Assembly: GCA_000711775.1 (NCBI GenBank)
Contig: ARYC01002484.1
Coordinates: forward strand, 1 to 64,000
DNA length: 64,000 bases
Reading direction: 5' to 3'
From: Oxytricha trifallax
Lineage: Eukaryota > Ciliophora > Spirotrichea > Sporadotrichida > Oxytrichidae
Numbering within the stretch: position 1 is the stretch's first letter; the number at the start of each line of letters is the position of its first letter. A program made the position numbers and the translations under genes. The notes beneath the pieces were generated by a model. That model ran no database searches. It was not told where the DNA came from and saw only the letters and a program-made list of their open reading frames with translations. This document shows positions 1 to 11,699 of the stretch, piece after piece.

Positions 1-226
1 TGGAGAAAGCTGGCAGAAGCTGTAACAAACTTCAGAGATGGAGTTCCATTTTTATCAATTTAGTTACATTAAATTAGTACTAAATTTGTTTAAATTTGAT
101 TATTACCAGTACTAAATTCGTTTAAATTTAATTGGTACCAATTTAATAGCACCAATACTTAATTAGTACCTAGTTTAAACTAATGAGGTTTTAATGGAAA
201 AGTTCCAAAATGGTTCAAAACCTAAT

Positions 227-1241
227 TGGTAAGGTAGAATTTTTGAATTGTAAGTCGATCAGTAAGTGTGAAATCAAAAAACGAAGAATTATAATACGGT
301 TAAAAGATAATTAGCTATTAATTTAAAAAAGTTAAAATAATGTTGTAGAGCATCCTCTCTAATTGTATTTATTTCTCACTCATCTCTTTCCACTTTGTGA
401 TATTGTGTTTGATTCTGAATCCTCCGAATAGCTTATGTTTTAGTGTATATTGTATGAATCAGCTCCGTGTTGTCATAAATTGGTAGATTGTACATGAGTA
501 TCTATGTGATTTTGAGATATCGTCGTCTGACACTGAGTTCCCGCTTGTAACAGTATACTGTTGAACAGCAGCAAAAACTGTAAAAAATAGTATCGTAAAT
601 CGAAATTTTTTATTTTACATATAATTTGTTGGCTATAAAGGCCCACATGATCGATGACATATTCTGCAAATCATATTCAGTTTTTAAGCTCTAATTAATG
701 TTTTTGCTTTTTGACAAAAACTTTATTTATCTATAAAGATTCTTTTGTTTTCAGAAAATGAATTTTAAATTTATAAGCTTAAAAAATTGAATTTATGTCT
801 TGAGAAAATGATATGTCATGGTATGTGGGCTTTTAGAAAACAAATTATATGTAAAATAAAAAATTTCGATTTACGATACTATTTTTTACAGTTTTTGCTG
901 CTGTTCAACAGTATACTGTTACAAGCGGGAACTCAGTGTCAGACGACGATATCTCAAAATCACATAGATACTCATGTACAATCTACCAATTTATGACAAC
1001 ACGGAGCTGATTCATACAATATACACTAAAACATAAGCTATTCGGAGGATTCAGAATCAAACACAATATCACAAAGTGGAAAGAGATGAGTGAGAAATAA
1101 ATACAATTAGAGAGGATGCTCTACAACATTATTTTAACTTTTTTAAATTAATAGCTAATTATCTTTTAACCGTATTATAATTCTCGTTTTTTGATTTCAC
1201 ACTTACTGATCGACTTACAATTCAAAAATTCTACCTTACCA
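227..1241. mobile_element. Large foldback element inside the TBE
   Basis: A nearly perfect inverted repeat: the left arm runs about 227-663, the right arm about 808-1241, with a spacer of roughly 145 bases. It starts TGGTAAGGTAGAAT and ends with the complement, ATTCTACCTTACCA. No coding sequence is seen in it; the apparent ORF in the right arm is short. It sits between the presumed transposase tail and the kinase gene of the TBE, so it is probably a non-autonomous insertion. No clear target duplication is visible. Confidence 0.75.
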
Positions 1242-1451
1242 GTACCAACCCGATTTTATACTTGGTTGGTGCCAAAATCGAAATTATTAAGTATGAAATT
1301 AGAAAAATTATATTTATAAACTAAGCATAAATATGATCTCTAACACCTTAAATTCAACCATAATTGTTGTCGTATCAACTCCTATACAGAGTGACTATAA
1401 CCTGAAATATTATTAGAGCTTAATAATAGAAATTTAAATTTGAATTTAAAC

Positions 1452-2900
1452 ATGGCGGCTAACTTATATCGAAAAGAAGTTTCTTTTAGTAGTGGATAAT
1501 CATAGCTAAACTTTGGCTCCTCCAAGAAACCAGAAGTAATTTATATTGAGAAGGAGGTTGAGCTAAGAGCTCTAGAGTTTGAAACTGAAGTCTTTAAAAT
1601 TTAAGTTTAAAACAAGAAGTAGAGTGCAGAGATAGGAGTTTAAACATAAGTTGAATTAGTTGAGAAAGATAAAGAACAGCAACAAATAGAAAAATTTAAA
1701 ACATTTTAATGTGAAGACTGCTAAAATTTCTTCTCAACTGAGTCTAACTTGAAGAGGCACATCAAAGAGGTACACTCTGGTAAAGCTAAGATCTACTTTA
1801 AGCATGATAAAATAGATGGTAGATATTAGTGCACAACATACATGAAGTCTTATACTCACTCAGCCAAAGTAAAGAGGCATATGCAGAAGCATCATTTAAG
1901 CGAATTCCTGATTAAAGATGAGGAAACTTAAAAGCTTGTACCTGCTAAATGAAAAAATAACTCTCTTGAGTCTTAAAGACAACAAGAGGAAAGGCTCAAG
2001 AGGCAGAAGCGTTTTGAATCAAGGAATCAGCCAGCAAATGGTACTCTTATAGCATGTCTTTAAGAGAGAGCTATGTATATACCTGTATTGAATGCAATTG
2101 ATATTGAAAGCTGTATTGAAAATTATTTGCATTTTGACCTACCAAACAAGGCTAAGCTTATAGTGGTTGATGAGTATGCTTACAAAGTATATCCTTTCAA
2201 ATATCTGATTAAAAACGAGCAGTATCAAAATGAATTTGCAAATGAATACATAATACTGAGGGAGGCTGAGAAAAAATAGTTTAAGAACTTACTTAGACTT
2301 GATGGAGTTATTCTTGGGCATGGCTTTGTTGCATTAAGACTGAAAAAGTTTGAAATGACTTTGAGAGAGTATCTCTATCATAATAGATACCCAGATGATT
2401 TAAATGAGATACTGTCAGAAATGATTAAGGGTGTTTAAGAGCTTCATGAACTTGGGTATGTACATAGAGATTTGAAGCCTGAAAATGTTATGTTAAATCT
2501 CTGTCCATTAGAAATTGTAGTCATTGATTTCAATAGAGCAATAAGATAAGAAATAGTAACTTTGGCTAAGGTGCTTGGCACACCAGGATACTTTCCAATC
2601 AGGGAGAAGTGGACTAATGGCTCTGTTTAATGGGATGTTTGGGCAGTTGCTGCCATAATCTTAGAGTGCGATATGGAAAGTATGTCTTACTTTGGAACAA
2701 AGCACGAAAAATAATCAATAAGTTTGGCTTCTAAACATATATAACAGGAAGATGTCTGCAATGAAATTAAAAGGCTTGTAGAGATGATAATCGTTAGAGC
2801 TCCAGCTTATCCAAGATAATCTTTAGAAGACACACATGAGCCACTCCAGAGAGCTAGATTCAAGAGGTACCACAAAGATAAGCAGATAAAATTTGTTTGA
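1452..2900 (+). pseudogene. TBE zinc-finger/protein kinase gene (57-kDa type), one in-frame TGA
   Basis: Read with TAA/TAG as Gln, the protein starts MAANLYRKEV. Near residue 95 there is a C2H2 finger, CEDCQNFF..SNLKRHIKEVH, then a second finger in which one Cys is lost (YQCTTYMKSY..RHMQKHH). After an in-frame TGA near 1951 the frame stays open through a kinase-like domain with YVHRDLKPENVMLN (catalytic loop), VVIDFNRA (DFN in place of DFG), GTPGYFPIREKW (activation end) and WDVWAVAAIILE. It ends at TGA 2898-2900, about 120 bases before the transposon end. TBEs are known to carry a zinc-finger kinase ORF of this size. The single TGA suggests decay, or a removable segment not recognised here. 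No kinase activity should be assumed. Confidence 0.85.
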
Positions 2901-3034
2901 ATTATGTACACTAATAATAATTAAATATTCATTAAATTCACAAAATACCTGCGTTTTCTCTACTAACCCCAATAAGACCCCAACTATATTCTACAAATCA
3001 AAGCACTTATAAACTTCACTAAGGGGTTTTGACT

Positions 3035-3352
3035 CCTGGATATTTCCCAGAGAGAGAGAATTAGAGATATGGAGACACTTAATGGGATATCTGGGCTCTA
3101 GCAGTTATAATAATAGAGAGCGACATGCCAAGAAACGATTACTTTAGCTGCAGGGGTGAGAGAGATTCTAAGCAGAGAATCAAACAATATCTCGATAAAA
3201 ATAAAATAAATGGAGGTCTCAGAGAACTTGCATACTCAACTATTATCAAGCCAAGCTAAGAGAATTAACAAACAATAGAAACAATCAAACATCAACTTAG
3301 AAAGATAAAATTCAGAGAACTGCCACATGACTCTAAGCTTATGTTTGTGTGA
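3035..3352 (+). pseudogene. C-terminal fragment of the older TBE kinase
   Basis: Frame from 3032: TPGYFPERE, then WDIWALAVIIIESDM, and the end DSKLMFV before TGA 3350-3352. It parallels the younger kinase (GTPGYFPIREKW, WDVWAVAAIILECDM, KQIKFV) at moderate identity, so it is a different TBE subfamily. The younger TBE interrupts it exactly at the Thr-Pro-Gly of the activation segment, using the ACT codon as target. The N-terminal part is outside the window. Confidence 0.8.
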
Positions 3353-3513
3353 AATATTTTAAAAACTCGCTTGTTATACTCACTTAAATTACTAATATTT
3401 AAACATAAAACCCCTACATAAACCCTATTAAAACCCTAATAAAGTATGCCTTAATAGTCTACTTTTATCAATCAAAAACTCAATCAAATTACTGAAAGGG
3501 TTTTAGGGTTTTG
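3035..3513 (+). mobile_element. Older TBE remnant, 3' end, host of the younger TBE
   Basis: Right after the ACT duplication the sequence resumes in the middle of a second, divergent TBE kinase. The element ends at 3497-3513 with a worn telomere-like repeat, AGGGTTTTAGGGTTTTG (two G-to-A changes against G4T4), followed by AAT (3514-3516), again an ANT site. A partly inverted C-rich box (AACCCTATTAAAACCC) lies at about 3419-3436. Its 5' part lies left of the window. The worn terminal repeat and the nesting both say it is older than the copy inserted into it. Confidence 0.8.
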
Positions 3514-3516
3514 AAT

Positions 3517-4011
3517 CTGTGACCCATTCCTAACCTCTGAATTGTTTACTCTTTTTTTAGATCTCTCGCATTCTTCAGGTTTAATCCTTCGTTTCCTCGT
3601 TGCCTGCTTCGTTCAGATAGGTAGCATCTGTAGCATCTTTTCTTTTTTGGATTAGGTTCGCTTCTAAAAAATGAAAAAAACCCTCGCAACTCAACCACTG
3701 ATTTACAAATCAATTGAAATTGTTGTTTTTATAATTTTTGTTTTCCATTGTTTATAAAATCAAATTCTTTTTTAATCATAAACTTAAATTCTAAATCTAA
3801 ATTTCTTAAACAAATAAATTTAATATACTCTTATCTATACTTATAATATTAATTTTTATATACAAACATTTGTGCTCATAAAATACTATTTTTTGAATAA
3901 TGCTTAGATTTACTAAAAAATTCTAACAATAGAATTGATTAACTTAAGCACTGTCAATAAAATTCAATGAAATATTAAGGATCCATTTTTTGACTCTATG
4001 ACTTTTGTTAA
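3517..4011. other. AT-rich intergenic DNA
   Basis: Follows the TBE end. A short, less AT-rich pyrimidine-rich stretch at 3560-3660 contains no convincing frame. Nothing else is seen. Confidence 0.5.
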
Positions 4012-4013
4012 TA

Positions 4014-4427
4014 TTGAAGGAATACATTCGAAATTGGGAAATTAATTTAAATTAAATTAATTATAAATCAAAATCTTGGCAGTTAAAGTTGGCCAATTTA
4101 AATGATTTGGGCTCATTCGATAGAGAATTTAAAATTAGCTGGACTTTATTATTGGCGGTACTATTTTATCGCATTCCTGGAGCGAGATAACTCGACTTTA
4201 ATTAAACGCATCTTAATTCATTAAATTATACCCTCACATTAAAGTCGAGTTATCTCGCTCCAGGGATGCGATAAAATAGTACCGCCAATAGTAAAGTCCA
4301 GCTAATTTTAAATTATCTATCGAATGAGCCCAAAATCATTTAAATTGGCCAACTTTAACTGCCAAGATTTTGATTTATAATTAATTTAATTTAAATTAAT
4401 TTCCCAATTTCGAATGTATTCCTACAA
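4014..4427. mobile_element. MITE-like foldback element, family A, near-perfect copy
   Basis: Arms 4014-4201 and 4240-4427 are almost perfectly complementary, with a loop of about 38 bases. Ends are TTGAAGGAATACATTCG on the left and CGAATGTATTCCTACAA on the right. TA lies just outside both ends (4012-4013 and 4428-4429), which is the target duplication of Tc1/mariner-type elements. No ORF. Diverged relatives lie at 5293-5707 and at 14700-15080, where the copy is an IES inside a gene. Confidence 0.85.
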
Positions 4428-4429
4428 TA

Positions 4430-5292
4430 CTAAAGAAATGTAGAAAGTTATTGAGTATTCAAAGTGATTCATGAAAGTTACTATAATAATTTTACTTATC
4501 CACAAAAAATACAATTTAATACTTAATTAAAACAAGCTTCAAAAATACCTTTAGATATAATAAGTATATTAAAAAAAATTATTTTTACATCTAGTTATTA
4601 TGAAATCTTATTAACATGTAAAAAATCACAAGATTATCTATTATGATAAAAACAGAAAACTTGAATGAAAATAATTGTAAATTTTACTAATTTCTTTTTA
4701 GTAATTTATTCAACTGTTTTTTAATTAAAAATAAATTAAAATGCTCATTAAATTAAATTAATGTTTGCAATGCCTTAAAAAAAAGAAGCTTTGCAAATGA
4801 CCTTAAATATTATTAAAGAATTTTTCAAGAGCAAAAATGGCGAAATTTTAACAAGACTGAATTGAGGGAATAAGGGCTCAACAATCTCCCAGCAGCAACA
4901 AGTGACATTGTCTAGAGAAATAAAAGCTGACTTTAGTATTTCTCTTAATCATCTTCTACAAAAAGATGTGTTATCTTGAAGGCACAACTTCATGTCCTCG
5001 AAAATATTGACGCCGAGTATTTGCGTGAGCTCCAAATACGCATATGGTTGTGGCAAGAGCTTCTCCATATCCAGCTCTATTGTCGAGAAAGGTGGATGTG
5101 GATAATGTCATTTGAGCCTATGTTATCAGAGCAGTGTATGCTTATCACTTTGTTGTATTTATACTAACTAGTAAATGATATTAAGAATAAAATTTAACAC
5201 AAATCACTAATTTATTTAAGTAGCTTTTTAAGTATTGGTTTAGGCCCTATAAAAATATTGTACTATTAAAGGCTACCAAAAAGATTTATAAA
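4430..5292. other. AT-rich DNA with one coding-like island
   Basis: Mostly AT-rich. The segment 4958-5116 has clearly higher GC. On the minus strand it is open between two TGAs and reads PPFSTIELDMEKLLPQPYAY and LELTQILGVNIFEDMKLCLQ; on the plus strand there is a 63-codon ORF (4976-5167). It might be an isolated MDS or gene fragment. I do not recognise it and have no pointer evidence. Confidence 0.3.
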
Positions 5293-5707
5293 AATGTAGA
5301 AATACATTTGAATTAGAGAAACTTAATTAAATTCTATTATTAATTCTAATTTTATGGCAATTAACTTTCTTGAAACCTGGACTATTTGGTACTTGTTTGA
5401 AAGAGAATTTAAAATTAGTATGTCTTTGCTCTACATAGTGCGCGAATATCGCATCACTAAAACGAGATAAACTCGGCATCATTTTTGAGTCATTTTTTAT
5501 TTGATTTTGAAACCGAAATTAAAGTTGATATCTCGCTTCAGGTTGTGATAGAGGAGCATTTTCTATAGGAAAGTCCATATAATTTGTAAATTCATTATAA
5601 AACAAGTACCATTTTGTCAAAAATATAAAGAAAGTTAACTGCAATTATTTTAATAATAATAAAAATTAAAATTAATTGTATTTTCAAATTCGGATGTATT
5701 CCTACAA
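5293..5707. mobile_element. MITE-like element, family A, degenerate copy
   Basis: The left end TGTAGAAATACATTTGAA and right end TTCGGATGTATTCCTACAA match the ends of 4014-4427, and the core keeps paired GCGAATATCGCAT / CGAGATAAACTCG-like boxes in the same order. The arms now pair only patchily, so this copy is older. TA flanks are not clear. Confidence 0.65.
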
Positions 5708-7392
5708 CAATTAAAAAACAAAATTTATTTGAATTTAAATTGACAATTTAATTTTTCAATCAAAAATTATACTTTATTTAAATATAAGATCTTAATAATT
5801 TAGTTGAGAGAAAGAGATTTTATATATACAGAAATTAAACTAATCCTTTCATTTTTTGTATTGATTGCCATATAAGGAGGAAGCAAATAAATTTCCCTAC
5901 TTCACGTATTGGTTTATTCTTAATTATTAAATAATTAAAATTAATTACAAAAATTATTATGAAGTTATTTGCAAAAGTTTTTATCTAAGACTTAATTGAT
6001 TTTTTTTATTTAATAAAAATACATCAATAAAATGATTTTGATTATTAAATCAAATTTAAAAATTAAAAATTTCAAATTATTGACAACAACAAAAAAATCA
6101 AGCAATAAATTCTAAGCTTTTTATTGAAGAAATAGATTAAAATGGCTTAAATAATTATTAAAATACAAGATTATTTCATCATTTAGATTGCATTATTTAA
6201 CATTAAATGTAGGAAATAGATTAAATAATTTATAGGAATTAAATATAGTAAAGCTATTTGTCGCAGATATTTAATTAAAAATCTTTAATAGCCAAGTAAT
6301 AAATTTACCATTAAAAATTATCAAAAAATATTATCTATTTTTGTCTTATTTTACTATGAATATTTTTAATTTTTAAAAGTGTCGATAATTCACAAAATTC
6401 TCAGATATAATGATTTTTCAAAACTTATTATAAATATATATAAGTTATTATAGTTTCAGTGTTCAAATTATGAGAGACGATGATGGAAAACCTCTTTTTA
6501 TTCTTTATAACAGATTGCATTTCATGCTTATGCATCGTCCAGATAATTATTTTATTTTAATTATTTAAGTTAAAATAACTATTTTCTATAAAAATATGAA
6601 GAAAAAAAAAACAAAAAAAATAACTATAATTTAAATTATTTTATAAATGATGAGCAACTAAACTTATAACAATATGATTTATTAAATTCCTGTCATTTAC
6701 AAATTTAATTGGCATGATAACGATAAGCGAAACATTTGTTTAAAAATGATATTACTTATAAAACCCAAAAAGTTAAATTATAACTAAATACAAACTCCTT
6801 CTACTTCTCCCATATATATATGCTATTTTATATGAAAAAGTTGGGTCTCATAACCTGAATCAAATTCCTTCACGACATCTTGACTTTAAGACTTTTTTTA
6901 TATAAAAATAATCATAACTTTTCATAATTTTCATCGCACTAAAAGCTAAAAATGCAATACTATTTTATTTTTTTATAAGTTTCAAAACTTAGGATAGCTT
7001 TTTGACACTGACACATATTCCGATAATAAAAATATTTTATTCTTAATTTCCATTAGATCAAAAATTTTTAATTATTATTTTGATGTAAAATACTTAATTT
7101 TACTCTCAATAGTTTTATATCTTAAATCACCTATCAATTGATAAATTCAAATAAGTGTACTGTAAATTTTTTACTTATTTTTTTAATATAATGGATGCCT
7201 AATCTAAATTTTTAATTAATAATAACTCTCATTCGAGAATTATTATTAATATATTAAATTGCTCTCTTTAAATGTTAGCTATGATTTATTGAAAAATAGA
7301 GGAAAAAATAGTAAATAAAATTGATAGATTATTTTATGAGATTTAATTTTTGAAATCTAAATTTAAGTATAATATAAATAAAAATAAAAAAA
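5708..7392. other. Very AT-rich germline-limited DNA
   Basis: Low-complexity A/T-rich sequence with poly-A and poly-T runs. No frame with gene-like composition, no RNA gene and no repeat boundary was recognised. Confidence 0.5.
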
Positions 7393-7880
7393 TATTTTGG
7401 GGAAGGAAGTTTCATGGCAAGAATTTAGATTAAAAAAAATTTTAGGGAAGTTTCCTGTCAAGAAAACTTTTTATAATATTTTATTTTTTTAATGCAATTT
7501 TAATTTTTGACTACTTTAAACACCTTTTATGATTTTCACAAACATATGATTCAAGGAATTTATTCTAGCAGTAATGAAGATTTACAAGATCTACTTCATA
7601 TCTGACAATTTTACATCTTTATATTTTGAAATTTTCAATTTATTTTTTAATTTTTTAGTAAGAATAAATAAATATAAAGTAGTATCTAAAATTATGATGC
7701 AAGATAGAATTGCATTTTTTCTTTTAAACTCTTAAAAAATGTTATACTTATCGTCTATCCATTTTTTTAGGTAGAAAATTGCTAATTAAATATTATATTT
7801 TATTTAATAAAATTATTTTAAAATAATTTACTTGACAGGAAACTTCCCTCTTGTCAGAATACTTCCTCCCCCCCAAAATT
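7393..7880. mobile_element. Foldback element with TTTTGGGG ends
   Basis: The left end TATTTTGGGGAAGGAAGT is matched in inverse by ACTTCCTCCCCCCCAAAATT at the right. An inner pair GGGAAGTTTCCTGTCAAG (7445) and CTTGACAGGAAACTTCCC (7832) confirms the foldback structure. Between them the sequence is AT-rich without an ORF. A related single end (GAGAAGGGGAAGGAGGTTTC) lies at 8118. Ends with a TTTTGGGG half-repeat recall telomere-bearing elements, but there is only one unit and no coding content. Confidence 0.65.
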
Positions 7881-8872
7881 GTTTATTAGTGATAATGGAA
7901 TTTGAATAAAAAGATTTTAAAATGGGAACGTGCATAAAAAAGTTATCGGAAGAAATGAAACTAATAAAAATTGATAAATTGTTTAGTATTTATAAATTTA
8001 GAGCTAGAATATTTTTATTGATTATTTTAATGAATAGGTCTTAAAGACTAGATGACATGAAGAAATTTGAAAAAAGTTATGGGAGCCAATTTTTTCATAT
8101 AAATGGCATATTAATGAGAAGGGGAAGGAGGTTTCGTGAGAAAAGGTAATTAATAAGATTGATAAACTTTTCAAGTAGACCTAATAATAATCTTAGTAAT
8201 AAAATTTATGAATTTTTTTTGACTTGTTTGGTAAATAAGAAAAAATTTTTAAAACGTGTTAGAAATAATTATTTAAAAAACAAATGGTTAATATATTTCA
8301 AATCTTATAATTAATGTACTCATAGTTTAAGTAAATGTTTTAACAAATTATATAAATTTAATTAATTTATTATTTGAAAAAGTTATATTCAATATTATAT
8401 TTATTAATTACTAATATATTGTTTTAAATAACTTTAATAATAATTTACTGATTTATAACAACTTTAAGTTAAAGTATAAATGAAGACAATATATTATGAT
8501 TCAACTCTAATATTTAAATTTAAGCAAAATATTTAACTTTGCTATTAGTAATAATTATATAATGAAATAACAAGGTGATAATAAATTTAAAATATACTTT
8601 CCAATGATATAATAAATTTCTAAGAAATTAAAAGAGTGTTATAATTTGCATAAAGTTATCCCTATGTAATTCTATATAATTTGGAAGTAACCAGTTTAAA
8701 TTGAAATATAGATTTCAAATAAATACCGATCGGATTTTAAATTTTTAAATCCTAAAAATACATAAATATACTCTTATTTGATAAAAAAAATATTTAATTT
8801 TAATTAAAAGATTTTCCTATTTAATTTGTCAAACTTTTAATTCTTTTGATGCCTTGTAGATCTGAAATCCAT
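7881..8872. other. AT-rich DNA, no gene
   Basis: Apart from the partial G-rich repeat end at 8118-8155 related to the neighbouring foldback element, nothing is recognised. Confidence 0.5.
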
Positions 8873-8874
8873 TA

Positions 8875-9240
8875 AGATCCCCAACAGATCTATAACATTT
8901 TCAACTACCCCTACAGATCCATTAAATAAAATTCACTGTAATAAACATCTCCAAAGCTAATGACCACTGACCCATTTAATTAATATACCCTCGAGATGAA
9001 TTAAGGATAAATAAAGTTAAATGTATTATAAAATGGCAAACAATGCAATTTTTAGCACATTTAAATATATATTTATCCAAAATTTATTCAAATTCCATTT
9101 ATTTATTCATCTCTAGTGTAAGTTTATTGAATGGGTTAGTGGTCATTAGCTTTGAAAATGTTTTTTTTTTATAATGAATTTTTTTTCAATGGATCTGTGG
9201 GGTAGTCGAAAATGTTACAGAACTGTTATTGGGTCTCCAA
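8875..9240. mobile_element. Foldback element with TA flanks
   Basis: The arms 8875-9000 and 9105-9240 pair well: CCATTAGCTTTGG-type boxes, GACCACTGACCCATTTAAT against ATTGAATGGGTTAGTGGTC, and CAACTACCCCTACAGATCC against GGATCTGTGGGGTAGTCG. TA stands at 8873-8874 and 9241-9242. No ORF. This is another MITE-like family, distinct in sequence from family A. Confidence 0.7.
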
Positions 9241-9429
9241 TAATTTCTTATAATATTTTATTTTTGATGTAGTTTAAATTAAACATTATTTATTTATTTT
9301 TAATTAGCTCTATTTTATAATTAAGATAAAATGTACTTTTTAGTAAAATAAGTATTGATATAAATCTGATTATTTAAATTTTATATTTGAATTTCAAATA
9401 TTTATTAATATTTAAAATTCACTTTAAAT

Positions 9430-9650
9430 TATTAAAATCATAAGATAGGGACCCGAACTATATTGCAGGTTCGACCATACAATAAGAATAACCAGTTTAA
9501 TCTGAGAAAAATTAGGTACAGTCTGAGTAGAAATAGTAGCCTTTTTTGTATTAGGAAATCAAGAATCCATAAAGTAAACTTGAAGAGGCTTAAGGTCATG
9601 AAGATAAAGAAAACGATGACAAAAGCTCAAACTATTAATATTTATTATTC
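9430..9650 (+). CDS. Isolated coding island (orphan MDS?), Q/E/K-rich
   Basis: In one frame, with TAA/TAG as Gln, it reads DRDPNYIAGSTIQQEQPVQS and on to QPFLYQEIKNPQSKLEE and KENDDKSSNY. The density of Gln written as TAA/TAG, the acidic/basic mix and the sharp rise in GC over the flanks are those of the real genes in this window. It has no start, no neighbouring exon on this strand and no stop at its end, and is surrounded by kilobases of non-coding DNA. It is best read as one MDS of a gene whose other pieces lie elsewhere. Function unknown. Confidence 0.6.
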
Positions 9651-11699
9651 TAAATTTTAATTATAACTATTGATGGAAGAAATTAGAAATGATAAAAATT
9701 AATTAAAGATAATATTCAAAACCCCAAAACACTTTAAATTCTTATTGCTAATTGATAAATTTTGTTTAATTAAGAATTATTATAAAACTTATAAATTTTA
9801 AAGCGTGAGTATTAAGTTATTATGTTCTTATTATTCAATAAAAACAATAAATTATAATGGAAAAGTATTCTAAACGTGACTTTTCAAATTAATTAAATAT
9901 ATTCATGATTCCTAATTGTTAACTTACATGTTTCTATCAATGTTTTTTCCTTTTTATCTATTTTTTGAGAGATTTTGTTAACATAGGTACATTAACTCGT
10001 ATTTTTATTGCCTAAAATATAATTAAATTGAACTAAATTATGATTCTGATGTGATAGTATTAATTAATAATTTTTATTTTTATTAAATATTTTATATTTT
10101 TTTGACTTAATCCATATCATTATTAATGCAAATAGTATAGATATTATATTTATCTTTCATTTTTTTTTAAATCCTTAACTAATTTTATTAACTAGGAATA
10201 CAAGCATATTTTACTATAGGATAAATCTTTGTAAAAATTCATTAATTAAAATTAAAAATCTATAATAAAGGTGTATATTTTCCTTGACTGCTATTGGCTA
10301 TTTGTATATTCAAATTGATTAAGTAGAATGTTTTTTAATTATTTTTAATAGTAACGTGTAATTTTACCTAAAATATGGAATATTTATAATTATACTTATT
10401 TATAATATTTTAATTTTATATAAATAACTTTATTAATTGGATTTAAAATAAAATAAGTATCTCTAAACTAACCATTATCTATAAAAATAAGTTTATTATT
10501 TTAATTTTAAAAAAAATTTCCTAGTTATTCTAATTTTCAAAACCAAACCTGTTTTACTATATTTTATATTAAACTAATATTAATATTTAAAATCCTTAGA
10601 AAAAATTTAAGATTTGATTAAAAAATATCAATTTTCAAAAAATAACATGAAATTAATAATTAGAGAAAGACTTTCATTTTCTAAAATATTTTTATATTAA
10701 ATATAGATTAGCTTAAATTATTATAATTTAAGTATAGTGAAAAATCTTCTTTGATCAATCTAATCAAGAATAATTAGTTAGATTTAAAAATTATAAAAAC
10801 AATATATTAATCCTTCATAAACTCTTTCAACTTATCATTATACATGCTTATTGCTTAAAATTTTTAATTTAGTATAATGTTTTAGGATATTTTTTAGTAA
10901 TTAGTTATTAAATTGAATTAAAATTAAAAATGAATAAAGTAGAAAAATTAATTTGTTTTTATGAATACAAAAACTGCAGAATTAATAAATTAATGAATTG
11001 ATAAGATATTTCATATAATTGCTGAATGTCACTATAAGGATATTATTTATTTTAAATTTCGAACAAAATTGAATATATAAATCTTTATAATTTTAAATTA
11101 CAATAAAATTTTCCTTTAAAAATACCCTAATTATTTTTTATTATTTATTCTCCTTTATTTAAATATTGCTTCTTATGAAATAAATTTTGTCTATAATAAA
11201 ATAAAGGCAGTTAAGCTATAAATTTTGAGATAAGTTATTCATTTGCTAGTAAATATATATAGATGGAACACTATTTTAGGAGATAATATACTTTGAATAT
11301 ATTGAGCAATATATATATAATTTTATTCAAATATATCTCTAAATGAATTCAATCAAAAACTTAGATAAATTAATGAGATAATGATTTTAATAATTCTAAG
11401 ATATATTATTCAAATTTTATATATTTCTACGATTATAATTGCAGCAGAGTGTACTAATTATAAATTATTATATTAATAAATCTTAAAATAAACTAAGGAG
11501 ATATGAATAAAATTTGATTGAGTGTATAATATGCATATATATAAAAAATTAAGAGTAATTTAATAAATCTCAATTAAATTGCCTCAATAAATTACATATG
11601 TGAATTTATTTATTATATATTACTTAAATTAATGTACCAAAATATATAAATTTCTGTAATAAAATACACAGTATAAATTTAACTTACATTGTTTTTTGC
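9651..11699. other. AT-rich DNA with one tiny coding-like island
   Basis: Mostly low-complexity A/T. At 10800-10860 the minus strand reads AISMYNDKLKEFMKDQYI, plausible coding sequence that could be a small MDS of the gene starting at 11991. Another weak island lies at 10270-10315. The rest shows nothing. Confidence 0.35.

Larger units (their letters stand above)
1..3031 (+). mobile_element. TBE transposon, 3' part (younger of two nested copies)
   Basis: Telomere-bearing element of hypotrich ciliates, a DDE-type DNA transposon, cut by the left window edge. It ends at 3023-3031 with GGGGTTTTG, and the 50 bases before that end match, inverted, the start of the TBE at 62631 (shared TTATAAACTTCACTAAGGGG-type end and a second G/C-run box). 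The next three bases, ACT (3032-3034), fit the ANT target duplication known for TBEs. Positions 1-65 read in frame as WRKLAEAVTNF, possibly the transposase C-terminus. Inside lie a foldback element (227-1241) and the zinc-finger kinase gene (1452-2900). The terminal repeat is about one unit shorter than in the right-hand TBE. Confidence 0.85.

Noticed and set aside
787-996. A 69-codon ORF near the window start
   Set aside because: It sits in the spacer and right arm of the foldback element and has no gene-like composition.
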